From contig MEXR01000043.1 in the NCBI GenBank assembly GCA_001773775.1, positions 1 to 32,210 on the forward strand: a stretch of 32,210 nucleotides of DNA, given 5' to 3'. The stretch comes from Candidatus Amesbacteria bacterium RIFOXYB1_FULL_44_23 (GTDB taxonomy: Bacteria; Patescibacteriota; Microgenomatia; CAZETR01; Amesbacteraceae). Shown piece after piece: positions 22,759 to 29,104 of this stretch. Each line of letters opens with the position of its first letter. The first letter of the stretch is position 1. The notes beneath the pieces are model-generated. The model was not told the origin of the DNA, made no database searches, and was given only the letters and a program-made list of their open reading frames with translations. Both the position numbers and the translations under genes were made by a program.

Positions 22759-24011
22759 AGAAGAAACTGCATGCCGCAGTAAGTTTCGTTTTGGTAGCGA
22801 TGCTTTTAGTCGGATTGTTTTTGAATCCTCAAATTGCATTCGCTAATCCCGATTGGCATGGGTCGACTGATCCACACCCAACCTGCGAAGGTTGGAGTGT
22901 AACCGTCAATACGAACTGGGGGGGCTATGTAGGTTACATAATCGAGTCCACGAATCTGTCAGGTTCATGGACCACTAACCAGGTTGGAGTTGATTGGTAT
23001 GTTTTAATCGGTTGGGATTGGGTTGACGAGAATGGAGTTAGTCACCACGAAGAGTGGGATGACTCAGGCTATATAGCCCGCCCGCCTTGTCCGACTGATA
23101 CAGCCGTGCCTACCGCAACCACCGAGCCGACTGCAACAGCAGTACCGACCAATACCCCGACCTTGGAACCCACGCCTACCACCGAGCCGACTGAGGCACC
23201 CGCCAAAATGCGGATTTGCCATCGAATTGGCGAGTCAGCCCCCTGGGGCTGGCAAGCCATTGAAATAGCAATTGCCGCTTGGCCTAGCCACCAGCAGCAC
23301 GGTGACTTTGAGTGGGAAGGGCCGGAAGAGGACTGGGGGGAGCCAGGAAACGGGGGGATAACCCCCGCCGATCAGTGGTGTCTGGACAACCAGCCCACGG
23401 ATCCTACTCCGACTCCGCTGCCAACTGCGACGCCCATCCCAGACCCAGAATGGGAGTTTGAATGGTCATACGAGGTCAACTGCGTGCAGCCTTGGTTGCG
23501 CGTTAACAACTTGAACTCGGAGACTGTTTGGGTGGAGGGTGAAATCCTGGCAAACGATATTTTGGTGGCTCGTGTGCCACCTCAATATTCTGAGTGCCCT
23601 CCTGGAGGATGGTGTGGTCCCGAAGGTGACATGCCGGCGAATTTCTTTGGCATAGTGACCATGTGGGTTGAAGTATCATACGGTGGTGAAATCGTGGCTG
23701 AAAAAAGGATAAGCGAAGTGCTTAATTGCACGCAGCCGCAGGCGCCAACTGCCACTCCCACCGAGCCATCCGAGACCCCCCCCACCCCGACGCCGGGGAC
23801 TGGGCCAACCAACACCCCTACCCCCACGACCATCGTCCCGCCCCCAGGGCGGACCCCACCCCCTGATGGGGTGATTGTGGATTCCGGAGCTGATCCGGAA
23901 GACTATGATGAAAATGCGATGATGTGGAACATCGGCATATGGGCAGTAATTCTGTGCACGATTGGTGCAATTTGGATTGCAATCCACAATCGTAGTCGTC
24001 GTCGCAACTAA
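22755..24011 (+). CDS. Secreted, stalked surface protein with C-terminal membrane anchor
   Basis: A 418-residue envelope protein. Start chosen at 22755 (MKKKLHAAVS) because it gives a standard signal peptide (cleavage probably after AFA, residue 30) and overlaps the coupled 32-codon ORF; the open frame reaches further back. Order: a Trp/Cys-containing beta domain (about 31-112); a Thr/Pro/Glu stalk with repeats like PTATTEPTATAVPT; a small Cys module MRICHRIGESAPWGWQAIEI then SHQQHGDF, like the CHxxG...HGD module of many surface proteins; a second Pro/Thr linker; another beta domain with cysteines; a third stalk; and a C-terminal membrane segment (MMWNIGIWAVILCTIGAIWI) followed by RSRRR. The gene is richer in G and C than its neighbours. 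Probable adhesin or surface-layer-like role. Confidence 0.85.
   Translation: MKKKLHAAVSFVLVAMLLVGLFLNPQIAFANPDWHGSTDPHPTCEGWSVTVNTNWGGYVGYIIESTNLSGSWTTNQVGVDWYVLIGWDWVDENGVSHHEEWDDSGYIARPPCPTDTAVPTATTEPTATAVPTNTPTLEPTPTTEPTEAPAKMRICHRIGESAPWGWQAIEIAIAAWPSHQQHGDFEWEGPEEDWGEPGNGGITPADQWCLDNQPTDPTPTPLPTATPIPDPEWEFEWSYEVNCVQPWLRVNNLNSETVWVEGEILANDILVARVPPQYSECPPGGWCGPEGDMPANFFGIVTMWVEVSYGGEIVAEKRISEVLNCTQPQAPTATPTEPSETPPTPTPGTGPTNTPTPTTIVPPPGRTPPPDGVIVDSGADPEDYDENAMMWNIGIWAVILCTIGAIWIAIHNRSRRRN
23095..23205 (+). repeat. Thr/Pro-rich stalk-coding repeat
   Basis: Imperfect short repeats of codons for PTA(T)TEPT units inside the surface-protein gene. They encode the first extended linker; similar low-complexity tracts recur at about 23400-23440 and 23735-23870. 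Confidence 0.6.
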
Positions 24012-24018
24012 CCAAAAA

Positions 24019-24056
24019 GGAGAGAGGTTCTCTGTACGTTTGGGGGACCTCTCTCC
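24019..24056 (+). terminator. Perfect 10-bp inverted repeat after the surface-protein gene
   Basis: GGAGAGAGGT (24019-24028) pairs exactly with ACCTCTCTCC (24047-24056) across an 18-nt loop, 7 nt after the stop codon. A pyrimidine-rich tract (CTGTTTCTTTCC) follows instead of a clean U-run, so it is either an imperfect terminator or a stem protecting the 3' end of the mRNA. Confidence 0.55.
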
Positions 24057-24275
24057 CTGTTTCTTTCCAAGCTCCGCCATTAATCCTGGGTTTGACGCCC
24101 TCCAAAAATTCTTTGGAATAAGGCTAGAGCCTTTAAAGATTGATGGCATGGAGGTGTGTGTTGTGAGTAAGGTATCAAGTTGGATATGGGAAATTGCATT
24201 TTGCAATTATTATTTCATTTATTTGAAGTAATTTCCCCCAACCGCTGATCTCCCCAATTACAGCACCACCTCCGA
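24057..24275 (+). other. Intergenic stretch between the inverted repeat and the ribozyme
   Basis: No convincing gene. It contains a second hairpin, AATTGCA (24192-24198) with TGCAATT (24202-24208), loop TTT, followed by a moderately T-rich tract, again terminator-like but weak. A frame at 23962-24231 crosses it but has no ribosome binding site and overlaps the surface-protein gene. Confidence 0.4.
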
Positions 24276-24336
24276 CCGTTTTCCCGCTAAGCGGGACTGA
24301 TGAGCTCTCCGGGTAACCCCGGCAGAACGAAAACGG
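24276..24336 (+). ncRNA. Type III hammerhead self-cleaving ribozyme
   Basis: All hammerhead core residues occur in order with three helices. Stem III (open end): CCGTT (24276-24280) with AACGG (24332-24336). Cleavage position H17 is U (24281). Stem I: TCCCGC (24282-24287), loop TAA, GCGGGA (24291-24296). Core CTGATGA (24297-24303). Stem II: GCTCT and CCGGG (24304-24313), loop TAAC, CCCGG, a bulged C, then AGAAC (24318-24328), with one C-A mismatch. Core GAA (24329-24331), and A15.1 pairs U16.1. The ends lie in stem III, so it is type III. The cleavage triplet is UUU, allowed by the NUH rule but not the fastest. It ends 28 nt before the ATG at 24365. Predicted cut: after 24281. Confidence 0.88.
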
Positions 24337-24349
24337 CAGTTTTAAATGT

Positions 24350-24355
24350 TAAAAT
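24350..24355 (+). promoter_or_regulatory. -10-like box TAAAAT before the 97-residue gene
   Basis: TAAAAT lies 9 nt before the ATG at 24365, the same hexamer as at the tRNA-Arg and tRNA-Gln genes. If used, it would make a nearly leaderless mRNA that excludes the ribozyme; if not, the gene is read through the ribozyme from upstream. AAGGG, which could serve as a ribosome binding site, sits between. Confidence 0.35.
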
Positions 24356-24364
24356 AAGGGCTTT

Positions 24365-24658
24365 ATGAAGACTGTTTTAATAAAAATTGATAAGAAAATC
24401 CGGACAATGACAGGTCCGGGAATTTCCAGTTATGAAGAGATCTGGGGAGACGTGTGGTATGAAATAGCCCGCTTTTTGTCGGAGAAGCTGCCGGCTGAAT
24501 CTGTGGATGAACTATTAGTGATTATGGAAAGCCAGGCGGATGAAGAAGAGAAGCTTGAAAAATTGGCCGGACTAGTTTCCCGACTGGAAATGGGAAAAAT
24601 GAGACTTTTAGAAAAAATTATTTATTTTTTAGACAACTATGAGCGAACTACTAAATAA
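24365..24658 (+). CDS. Unrecognised small acidic helical protein (97 residues)
   Basis: A soluble protein of mostly predicted helix: an N-terminal strand KTVLIKIDKKIRTM, then WGDVWYEIARFLSEKLP, SVDELLVIMESQADEEEKLE and a last helix RLLEKIIYFLDNYE. No signal peptide and no family that I recognise. A ribosome binding site AAGGG is 4 nt before the ATG. Its end overlaps the following peptidase gene by 20 nt, so the two are translated together and the product may be a cytoplasmic partner of the N-terminal part of that protein. The hammerhead ribozyme lies directly upstream. Confidence 0.65.
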   Translation: MKTVLIKIDKKIRTMTGPGISSYEEIWGDVWYEIARFLSEKLPAESVDELLVIMESQADEEEKLEKLAGLVSRLEMGKMRLLEKIIYFLDNYERTTK

Positions 24659-27140
24659 CGGATCCAGGTTGGAAAACTACGTGGCTAAAATGCAAAAAGA
24701 GCAGGATGGCCTAATTTTTGGGTCAGATTTTTCGCAATATGTGGCCATGGGCAAAAAGGGATTAAAGCTGACCCGTGAAGGGCGGGCGATGGCGGCCCGG
24801 GTGGCTTTACGGGCATTGCCCAGTGATTATTCCGGAAGCCTGGATGAGATGAAAAAGGAGTCCGATGACAAGTTGGCTCAACTTCGACAGTACCGACAAG
24901 GTGAAAAAGTGGAAGAGTCGGAACGAGTGTTTTGGGAAAAAGCCGAGAGATTGGTCAAACAAAGACTGGGTAAGGCCCGGAGGCTATTAACTATGGATCG
25001 AATTTCTGATAGAAGCAGCGAATTGGGACAGGCTATGGACTATTCGGTTAAAAAACTGGGGGGTGAAGCCGGGGTAGTCAAACAGTTTTTGAATTACGGA
25101 TTAGAAGTTGATGATGTTTGTGCTCAATTGGGAATAACCGGCGAAAAGCTGTCAAAAGTCCGGGCATATTGTGATAGCCGTGTGGCAAAAACAATTACGG
25201 AATACACCGGGTCAATGACCGATGGAAGTTTGGAAATCAAAAAACAAATAAGAAAAAATTTGGTTAACCAAGCCTTGCTGTGGCATGACTATTTAAGTGA
25301 TGACAAAGATGCGGTGCAAAATTTGGTATGCGAAGCTGTGAATGGTCTGAGTAATTCCCCTACTTTGCCAATTTCAAGAGTGGTGGAGGTGGAAAATTTT
25401 GATACTTCGCCGAAGTCCAAATTGAAAGTCCTGGGGCAAAAAATGAAAGAGGTATTTGGCGGAATGAAATTTTTGAAGGAAAGGGAGTTTTGGTTGGCTT
25501 TTTTGGGGATATCCAGCGCATTGATAGGAGTTGGCTTGATAGAGATCGATAAAATTGAACAATGGATGGAGCCACTTAAGCCGAGTGCAACAAATCCTGA
25601 TTTTGATCAACCATATACTGATTTAATACAAAAAATGCCGGATCGGCCTCTGGACTTTGCACTGCCCGTCTTAGCCCTCACACCGGAATCAAGTCCAACG
25701 GTTGCACCAACCAGCACAGCTACTCCAGTGGCCCCGATATCCATTATTGATACGATTCTCGAAATCAAGCAATTGATTGTTCCTCACCTTAAAGCGTCAA
25801 AGCCCACGTTTGAGATTTCCAATGATCGTGCAAATTTAGATTTATCCAAGAGTTTAACCATCAAGTGGTCAGACGCTGATGCTAAAAGGATGGGCATGAG
25901 TGCCAATATGCCGTTTGTAACTCGACCCATAACAGCTTTGTCGGTACCCAAGAACATCGAATTGGCTGAGATGTTCGACGGAACCTGGAGAGAAGATCCC
26001 GATCTAACCGGAATTGTTAAAACTACATACCCCGGCAGATTTGTGGTTTGGTGTCATAGCGGAACACCTAATGTAAAACCGGTAGAGATGAACCCAACCT
26101 GGCTTGATAGATGGCTTAAGTTCCATCCGGGTTCTGATGTTGAAAAAAAACAGCAGGTAGAGTTGGGATGCGAGTTGCCCAGGAGATTGGGTGAAAACGC
26201 ACCGGGTAAAATTCTGACCATTGAGCAAAATGGTCAGGAAACCAGGTGGATTGTGACCGACGCAAGAAAATTGAGCGAGCCGGCTTTGTTGGCTACTATG
26301 GGAACAACGGAGGGAAGTATAGTAATGGATTTCGCGCTCGATTTGGCCGGGGTTCCTGCTGAGGTGGCTAATTCTGACGGCCTGACTTTTATAACCTGCG
26401 ATGATTACAACAGCGACACCAAAGAGTTTGATTCCCGGGTGCTTGTGAGCGTGGTACAACTTCCACCTGCAATTGAGCTAGGTGTTTTTGAGACTGATTC
26501 GGAGGCGCAAAAATTGGTTGCCGTTGCCGAAACGGTTAACAGTTTTCAAGAGGAAAATTCTGGACTCCGGATGGGTGATTTTGTTAAAGAGAGTCAGTGG
26601 TTTAAATCCCTACCCAAAACCGAAGCGCAAAATATGACGCCCATTTTAGATACGTTGGTAAATTACGGCACTAACATGTTTCCGAATCCCGGTGAAAGCG
26701 GAATGCAGTGTATCGGTTGGGCTGGACTGAGAGTTGGAGTGATTTCGGACCCATTGTATTTTGGAGGGGATGAAGGAGCTTTGGGTCCTGCCGACGTGGT
26801 TCCCGAAGCGGTTAAGGCTGCATCTTTTAAGGATGATTTACAGGTAATCGTTGATGGGGCGAGGGAATACTGGACGGGGTTTGTTGATTACCGAAAGTTA
26901 AGACCAGGAGATCAGATAATGATGTGGGGTAATCCGGGCGAAGCGGGTCATGTGGTTGTGGTGGAAATGGTCAAAGAAGTAAATGGGGTTTTTTCAGTGC
27001 TGGTGTCCGAAGCTAATCACAATTTTTACCCTGGTCAAGTCAAGCTGTCTACCATAGACAGTCAGGAGGAGTTTGATGATGGGTTTGGAGACAGCCGGGC
27101 TATTTTGGTTAAAAATGAGATTGAAGGAAAAGAAAGATAA
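24639..27140 (+). CDS. Single-pass membrane protein with C-terminal CHAP-like cysteine peptidase domain
   Basis: An 833-residue protein. Residues 1-280 are charged and helical with no signal peptide (cytoplasmic); a membrane segment is at about 282-303 (REFWLAFLGISSALIGVGLI); then an outside part with a Pro/Thr linker (SSPTVAPTSTATPVAP), a middle beta-rich region, and a C-terminal domain of CHAP type. Candidate catalytic residues: Cys691 in MQCIGWAG, His771 in EAGHVVVVEMV and Asn793 in SEANHNFY, with the typical RPGDQIMMWG turn before the His. CHAP enzymes cut peptidoglycan peptides. The middle region may be substrate-binding. The cytoplasmic part is unrecognised. Coupled to the 97-residue gene, it may remodel the wall in step with display of the surface protein encoded upstream. 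Confidence 0.75.
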   Translation: MSELLNNGSRLENYVAKMQKEQDGLIFGSDFSQYVAMGKKGLKLTREGRAMAARVALRALPSDYSGSLDEMKKESDDKLAQLRQYRQGEKVEESERVFWEKAERLVKQRLGKARRLLTMDRISDRSSELGQAMDYSVKKLGGEAGVVKQFLNYGLEVDDVCAQLGITGEKLSKVRAYCDSRVAKTITEYTGSMTDGSLEIKKQIRKNLVNQALLWHDYLSDDKDAVQNLVCEAVNGLSNSPTLPISRVVEVENFDTSPKSKLKVLGQKMKEVFGGMKFLKEREFWLAFLGISSALIGVGLIEIDKIEQWMEPLKPSATNPDFDQPYTDLIQKMPDRPLDFALPVLALTPESSPTVAPTSTATPVAPISIIDTILEIKQLIVPHLKASKPTFEISNDRANLDLSKSLTIKWSDADAKRMGMSANMPFVTRPITALSVPKNIELAEMFDGTWREDPDLTGIVKTTYPGRFVVWCHSGTPNVKPVEMNPTWLDRWLKFHPGSDVEKKQQVELGCELPRRLGENAPGKILTIEQNGQETRWIVTDARKLSEPALLATMGTTEGSIVMDFALDLAGVPAEVANSDGLTFITCDDYNSDTKEFDSRVLVSVVQLPPAIELGVFETDSEAQKLVAVAETVNSFQEENSGLRMGDFVKESQWFKSLPKTEAQNMTPILDTLVNYGTNMFPNPGESGMQCIGWAGLRVGVISDPLYFGGDEGALGPADVVPEAVKAASFKDDLQVIVDGAREYWTGFVDYRKLRPGDQIMMWGNPGEAGHVVVVEMVKEVNGVFSVLVSEANHNFYPGQVKLSTIDSQEEFDDGFGDSRAILVKNEIEGKER

Positions 27141-27147
27141 AGTACGT

Positions 27148-27153
27148 TAAAAT
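27148..27153 (+). promoter_or_regulatory. -10 box of the candidate structured RNA
   Basis: TAAAAT followed by TG, 7 nt before the first base of the long helix at 27161. The same TAAAATTG occurs 9 nt before tRNA-Arg and 8 nt before tRNA-Gln, which supports a stable RNA starting near 27160. The -35 is weak. Confidence 0.5.
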
Positions 27154-27160
27154 TGATTGG

Positions 27161-27299
27161 CTTCTAAATCCAATCGGGAGCCTGGAAACAGGTGACGGAA
27201 GGCTGCAAGCCGTGTGCTAGCGGCTGGCGGTAACCGATGCCTAAAAACTGCTTATTTGCAACAGCTTTTAAGCACCGGGCTTCCGATTGGGAGTAGAAG
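27161..27299 (+). ncRNA. Candidate structured RNA of unknown class
   Basis: A 139-nt segment closed by a long helix: CTTCTA (27161-27166) with TAGAAG (27294-27299), a 3x3 internal loop, then CCAATCGGGAGCCTGG (27170-27185) with CCGGGCTTCCGATTGG (27275-27290), up to 16 bp including G-U pairs. Inside are smaller hairpins: CCTG-GAAA-CAGG with a GNRA loop (27181-27192, partly competing with the helix tip), AGCCG/CGGCT (27208-27225), CGG-TAA-CCG (27228-27236) and CTG/CAG near 27258-27273. The GNRA loop favours the plus strand. It does not fit SRP RNA, 6S, tmRNA, RNase P or a riboswitch class that I know. It lies just upstream of tRNA-Arg. Confidence 0.6.
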
Positions 27300-27317
27300 T
27301 ATTGGGATGATTTGGGG

Positions 27318-27323
27318 TAAAAT
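27318..27323 (+). promoter_or_regulatory. -10 box of the tRNA-Arg/tRNA-Lys unit
   Basis: TAAAAT followed by TG, 9 nt before tRNA-Arg. A weak -35 (TAGAAG, 27294-27299) would sit 18 nt upstream and coincides with the last helix strand of the candidate RNA. Confidence 0.5.
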
Positions 27324-27332
27324 TGCTGTGTA

Positions 27333-27404
27333 GCCCCTGTAGCTCAATGGATAGAGTAAGTCTCTTCTAAGGACCTGATGCAGGTTCGATTCCTGCCAGG
27401 GGCA
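27333..27404 (+). tRNA. tRNA-Arg (UCU)
   Basis: Acceptor GCCCCTG with CAGGGGC, discriminator A73; D arm GCTC...GAGT; anticodon loop CTTCTAA with TCT; T arm GCAGG-TTCGATT-CCTGC. The top anticodon-stem pair is A-C. CCA is not encoded. tRNA-Lys follows after 4 nt, so the two are surely processed from one transcript. Confidence 0.92.
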
Positions 27405-27408
27405 CTAC

Positions 27409-27480
27409 GGGTCCGTAGCTTAATGGTAGAGCAACATCCTCTTAAGATGATGGTTGAGGGTTCGATTCCCTCCGGGCCCA
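27409..27480 (+). tRNA. tRNA-Lys (CUU)
   Basis: Acceptor GGGTCCG with CGGGCCC (one G-T pair), A73; D arm GCTTAATGGTAGAGC; anticodon loop CTCTTAA with CTT flanked by CATC/GATG; T arm GAGGG-TTCGATT-CCCTC. CCA is not encoded. The convergent membrane protein gene ends 6 nt downstream. Confidence 0.92.
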
Positions 27481-27486
27481 CATAGC

Positions 27487-28752
27487 TTATTCGATAACTT
27501 CGGAAGGGGTAGCTATAGCTGAAGATGAAGCAGGAGTTTGAAGCTCGTAGATTTTTTTGATCAATTCTTCGTAAGTAAAAGATGTAGTAGGAGGAGTAAT
27601 TGGTAAAACTTTGCCAAAATCAGATAATCTTAAAACGACAGACAGCGTAACAGGTGAAGAAGACAACTTTCCATAAACAGTCTGGGAGTTTTTAACTTGT
27701 GTGGGATCATAAGAAGCATTTAAGGCTAATTTAACCAGGTATCCGTCTTTTTGGGAAAACCAGAGGGAAAGATTGGGGTTTGAAATATACTCCGATGGAA
27801 GCGGTTGGTTTTTGACATTGTCGGCGGCGTTGGGAAGTGCTTTCTTTAGTTCAGTTTGTATCTTGGTATAGACAGCGTCCAACTGCTCGTTTGTGGGAGA
27901 ATAAGTGAGTTTGTAAGTAGATATACCGTCAAGATTTTCTGTAGATTGTTTAACCTGAGGCAGGATATCAGTTTCAAAAACTTTCCGCAGTACTTTTTGT
28001 GCGGTTTCGGTATCTGATGAGTCTGAAGATGGGTTGGATTGCAAAGTTTTTTTGGCTTGGGCGGCTAAGGGAGCCGTGTCAAACGAAATCCAGCTTTCAG
28101 TAATTAAACTATATGATTGCTGGGTAATACCGATAGATTGCAGCAGATTTAAAGGAAAACGGTCAATTTTGAAATAAATTACCGGATCATTTTTTATTAC
28201 TTGGCCACCAATCGCTTCGCCAAGATCAATGGACATAGTAAATCTTGGATTCTCAGAATCGGAATAATTCACGTAACCTGCAAATCTAAGATTGGTGGTT
28301 GATTGTCCCAACGCAGCTTCTAAGTCTTTTGAATCGGCCGATACCAAAAGATCAAAGGAGCTTTGAGTAAGTTCTTGATGGGCCAGAGTGGATGACTTGA
28401 GGACCAAGGTTGGGTTTTTAGGTATTAGGGGAAATGCGATTATTGCTTTGGTAATAGTTTGTTGTAACTGGGGGTTACCGAGGTCAATTTTATCTGTGGC
28501 CACAAAATAACCAGAAACTCCGAGACCAGGAATCATTATTAATCCAAGGAGTACCAGCAAAAACAACAATATTTTAAACGGGGACTTACGTTTTGGAGCA
28601 GACGAAGTATCGACAGAATTGGTATTTGATGAAGTTATAATCGTGACCGGAATTGGGGTTATGGGCTGCTCTGATGTGGCTGTTTGGGCAGGAGGGGAAA
28701 GAGAGTCAGTCGGTGCCTGGACAGGTTGAGTAGACTCGGCATTTGGCTGCAT
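27487..28752 (-). CDS. Unrecognised membrane-anchored protein with long extracytoplasmic domain
   Basis: A 421-residue protein. The first 55 residues are Gln/Pro/Thr/Ser-rich and disordered, then KRKSP and a single membrane segment (FKILLFLLVLLGLIMIPGLGVSGYFV), and about 330 residues outside. The outer part alternates strands and polar loops (FDLLVSADSKDLEAALGQST, VIYFKIDRFPLNLLQSIGI, ISTYKLTYSPTNEQLDAV, VKLALNASYDP), like LolA/LppX-type or DUF-style beta domains that occur widely in these bacteria; no exact family is named. There are no cysteines in the outer part. It lies between two tRNA units on the opposite strand. Role probably envelope-related. Confidence 0.7.
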   Translation of the reverse strand: MQPNAESTQPVQAPTDSLSPPAQTATSEQPITPIPVTIITSSNTNSVDTSSAPKRKSPFKILLFLLVLLGLIMIPGLGVSGYFVATDKIDLGNPQLQQTITKAIIAFPLIPKNPTLVLKSSTLAHQELTQSSFDLLVSADSKDLEAALGQSTTNLRFAGYVNYSDSENPRFTMSIDLGEAIGGQVIKNDPVIYFKIDRFPLNLLQSIGITQQSYSLITESWISFDTAPLAAQAKKTLQSNPSSDSSDTETAQKVLRKVFETDILPQVKQSTENLDGISTYKLTYSPTNEQLDAVYTKIQTELKKALPNAADNVKNQPLPSEYISNPNLSLWFSQKDGYLVKLALNASYDPTQVKNSQTVYGKLSSSPVTLSVVLRLSDFGKVLPITPPTTSFTYEELIKKIYELQTPASSSAIATPSEVIE

Positions 28753-28782
28753 GAGACAAGTGTACCGGAGTTTTGGTAAAAT
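28753..28782 (+). promoter_or_regulatory. Promoter of tRNA-Gln
   Basis: GAGACA (28753-28758), 18 nt, TAAAAT (28777-28782) followed by TG; the tRNA begins 8 nt later. It starts at the first codon of the divergent membrane protein gene. Confidence 0.55.
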
Positions 28783-28790
28783 TGGAATAT

Positions 28791-28862
28791 TGCGGGGTCG
28801 TCTAATGGTAGGACTCCAGACTTTGGATCTGGCTATTCTAGGTTCGAATCCTAGCCCCGCAG
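28791..28862 (+). tRNA. tRNA-Gln (UUG)
   Basis: Acceptor TGCGGGG with CCCCGCA, discriminator G73; D arm around TCTAATGGTAGGA; anticodon stem CCAGA/TCTGG with loop CTTTGGA giving TTG; T arm CTAGG-TTCGAAT-CCTAG. CCA is not encoded. The U1-A72 pair is typical of tRNA-Gln. An AT-rich gene unit begins 39 nt downstream. Confidence 0.94.
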
Positions 28863-28900
28863 CTTAGTTTTTAGCGAAAACAAGAATTATTGTTAAAAAA

Positions 28901-29098
28901 ATGAAAGTTAATAAAAAATTAATATTTTTAGTTTTTATAATTCTTTTGTTTATTTTAACTTTTAGCAAAATAATTAAAAAACAAATATGCGAGGCTAATT
29001 GTAAAACGGAGATGGGAAACAGTTCTTGTGTATCTGTTCCGGGTGGTTGTCCTCTTTCAACTTGTATTTCCCAGTGTAGTGAAATAATACTTCGATAA
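28901..29098 (+). CDS. Small Cys-rich secreted or membrane protein (65 residues)
   Basis: A basic start (MKVNKK), a hydrophobic segment (LIFLVFIILLFILTFSKII) and a short outside tail with six cysteines (QICEANCKTEMGNSSCVSVP, GGCPLSTCISQC), spaced as if to form disulfides. It could be a secreted peptide, a small binding module or a membrane-tethered protein. No family is recognised. The gene is very AT-rich. It lies 39 nt after tRNA-Gln and 6 nt before the hydrolase gene, so the three plus-strand genes here probably form one unit. Confidence 0.6.
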   Translation: MKVNKKLIFLVFIILLFILTFSKIIKKQICEANCKTEMGNSSCVSVPGGCPLSTCISQCSEIILR

Positions 29099-29104
29099 TT
29101 TAAA

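Noticed and set aside
23676-24206. 176-codon antisense frame across the end of the surface-protein gene
   Set aside because: Arises from the Thr/Pro codon repeats read backwards (Gly/Arg-rich product); no ribosome site or promoter.
27155-27175. Alternative hairpin GATTGG/CCAATC as a riboswitch-style competing helix
   Set aside because: GATTGG at 27155-27160 lies before or at the predicted transcription start, so it is probably not in the RNA.
27161-27299. c-di-GMP-I, cobalamin or SRP RNA identity for the structured RNA
   Set aside because: Fragments such as GGTAACCGATG, TGCAAGCC or CGGAAGG recall these, but the conserved cores are not present in order.
28013-28030. Second hammerhead-like string CTGATGAG
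   Set aside because: It lies inside a coding gene, and no GAAA or matching stems follow.
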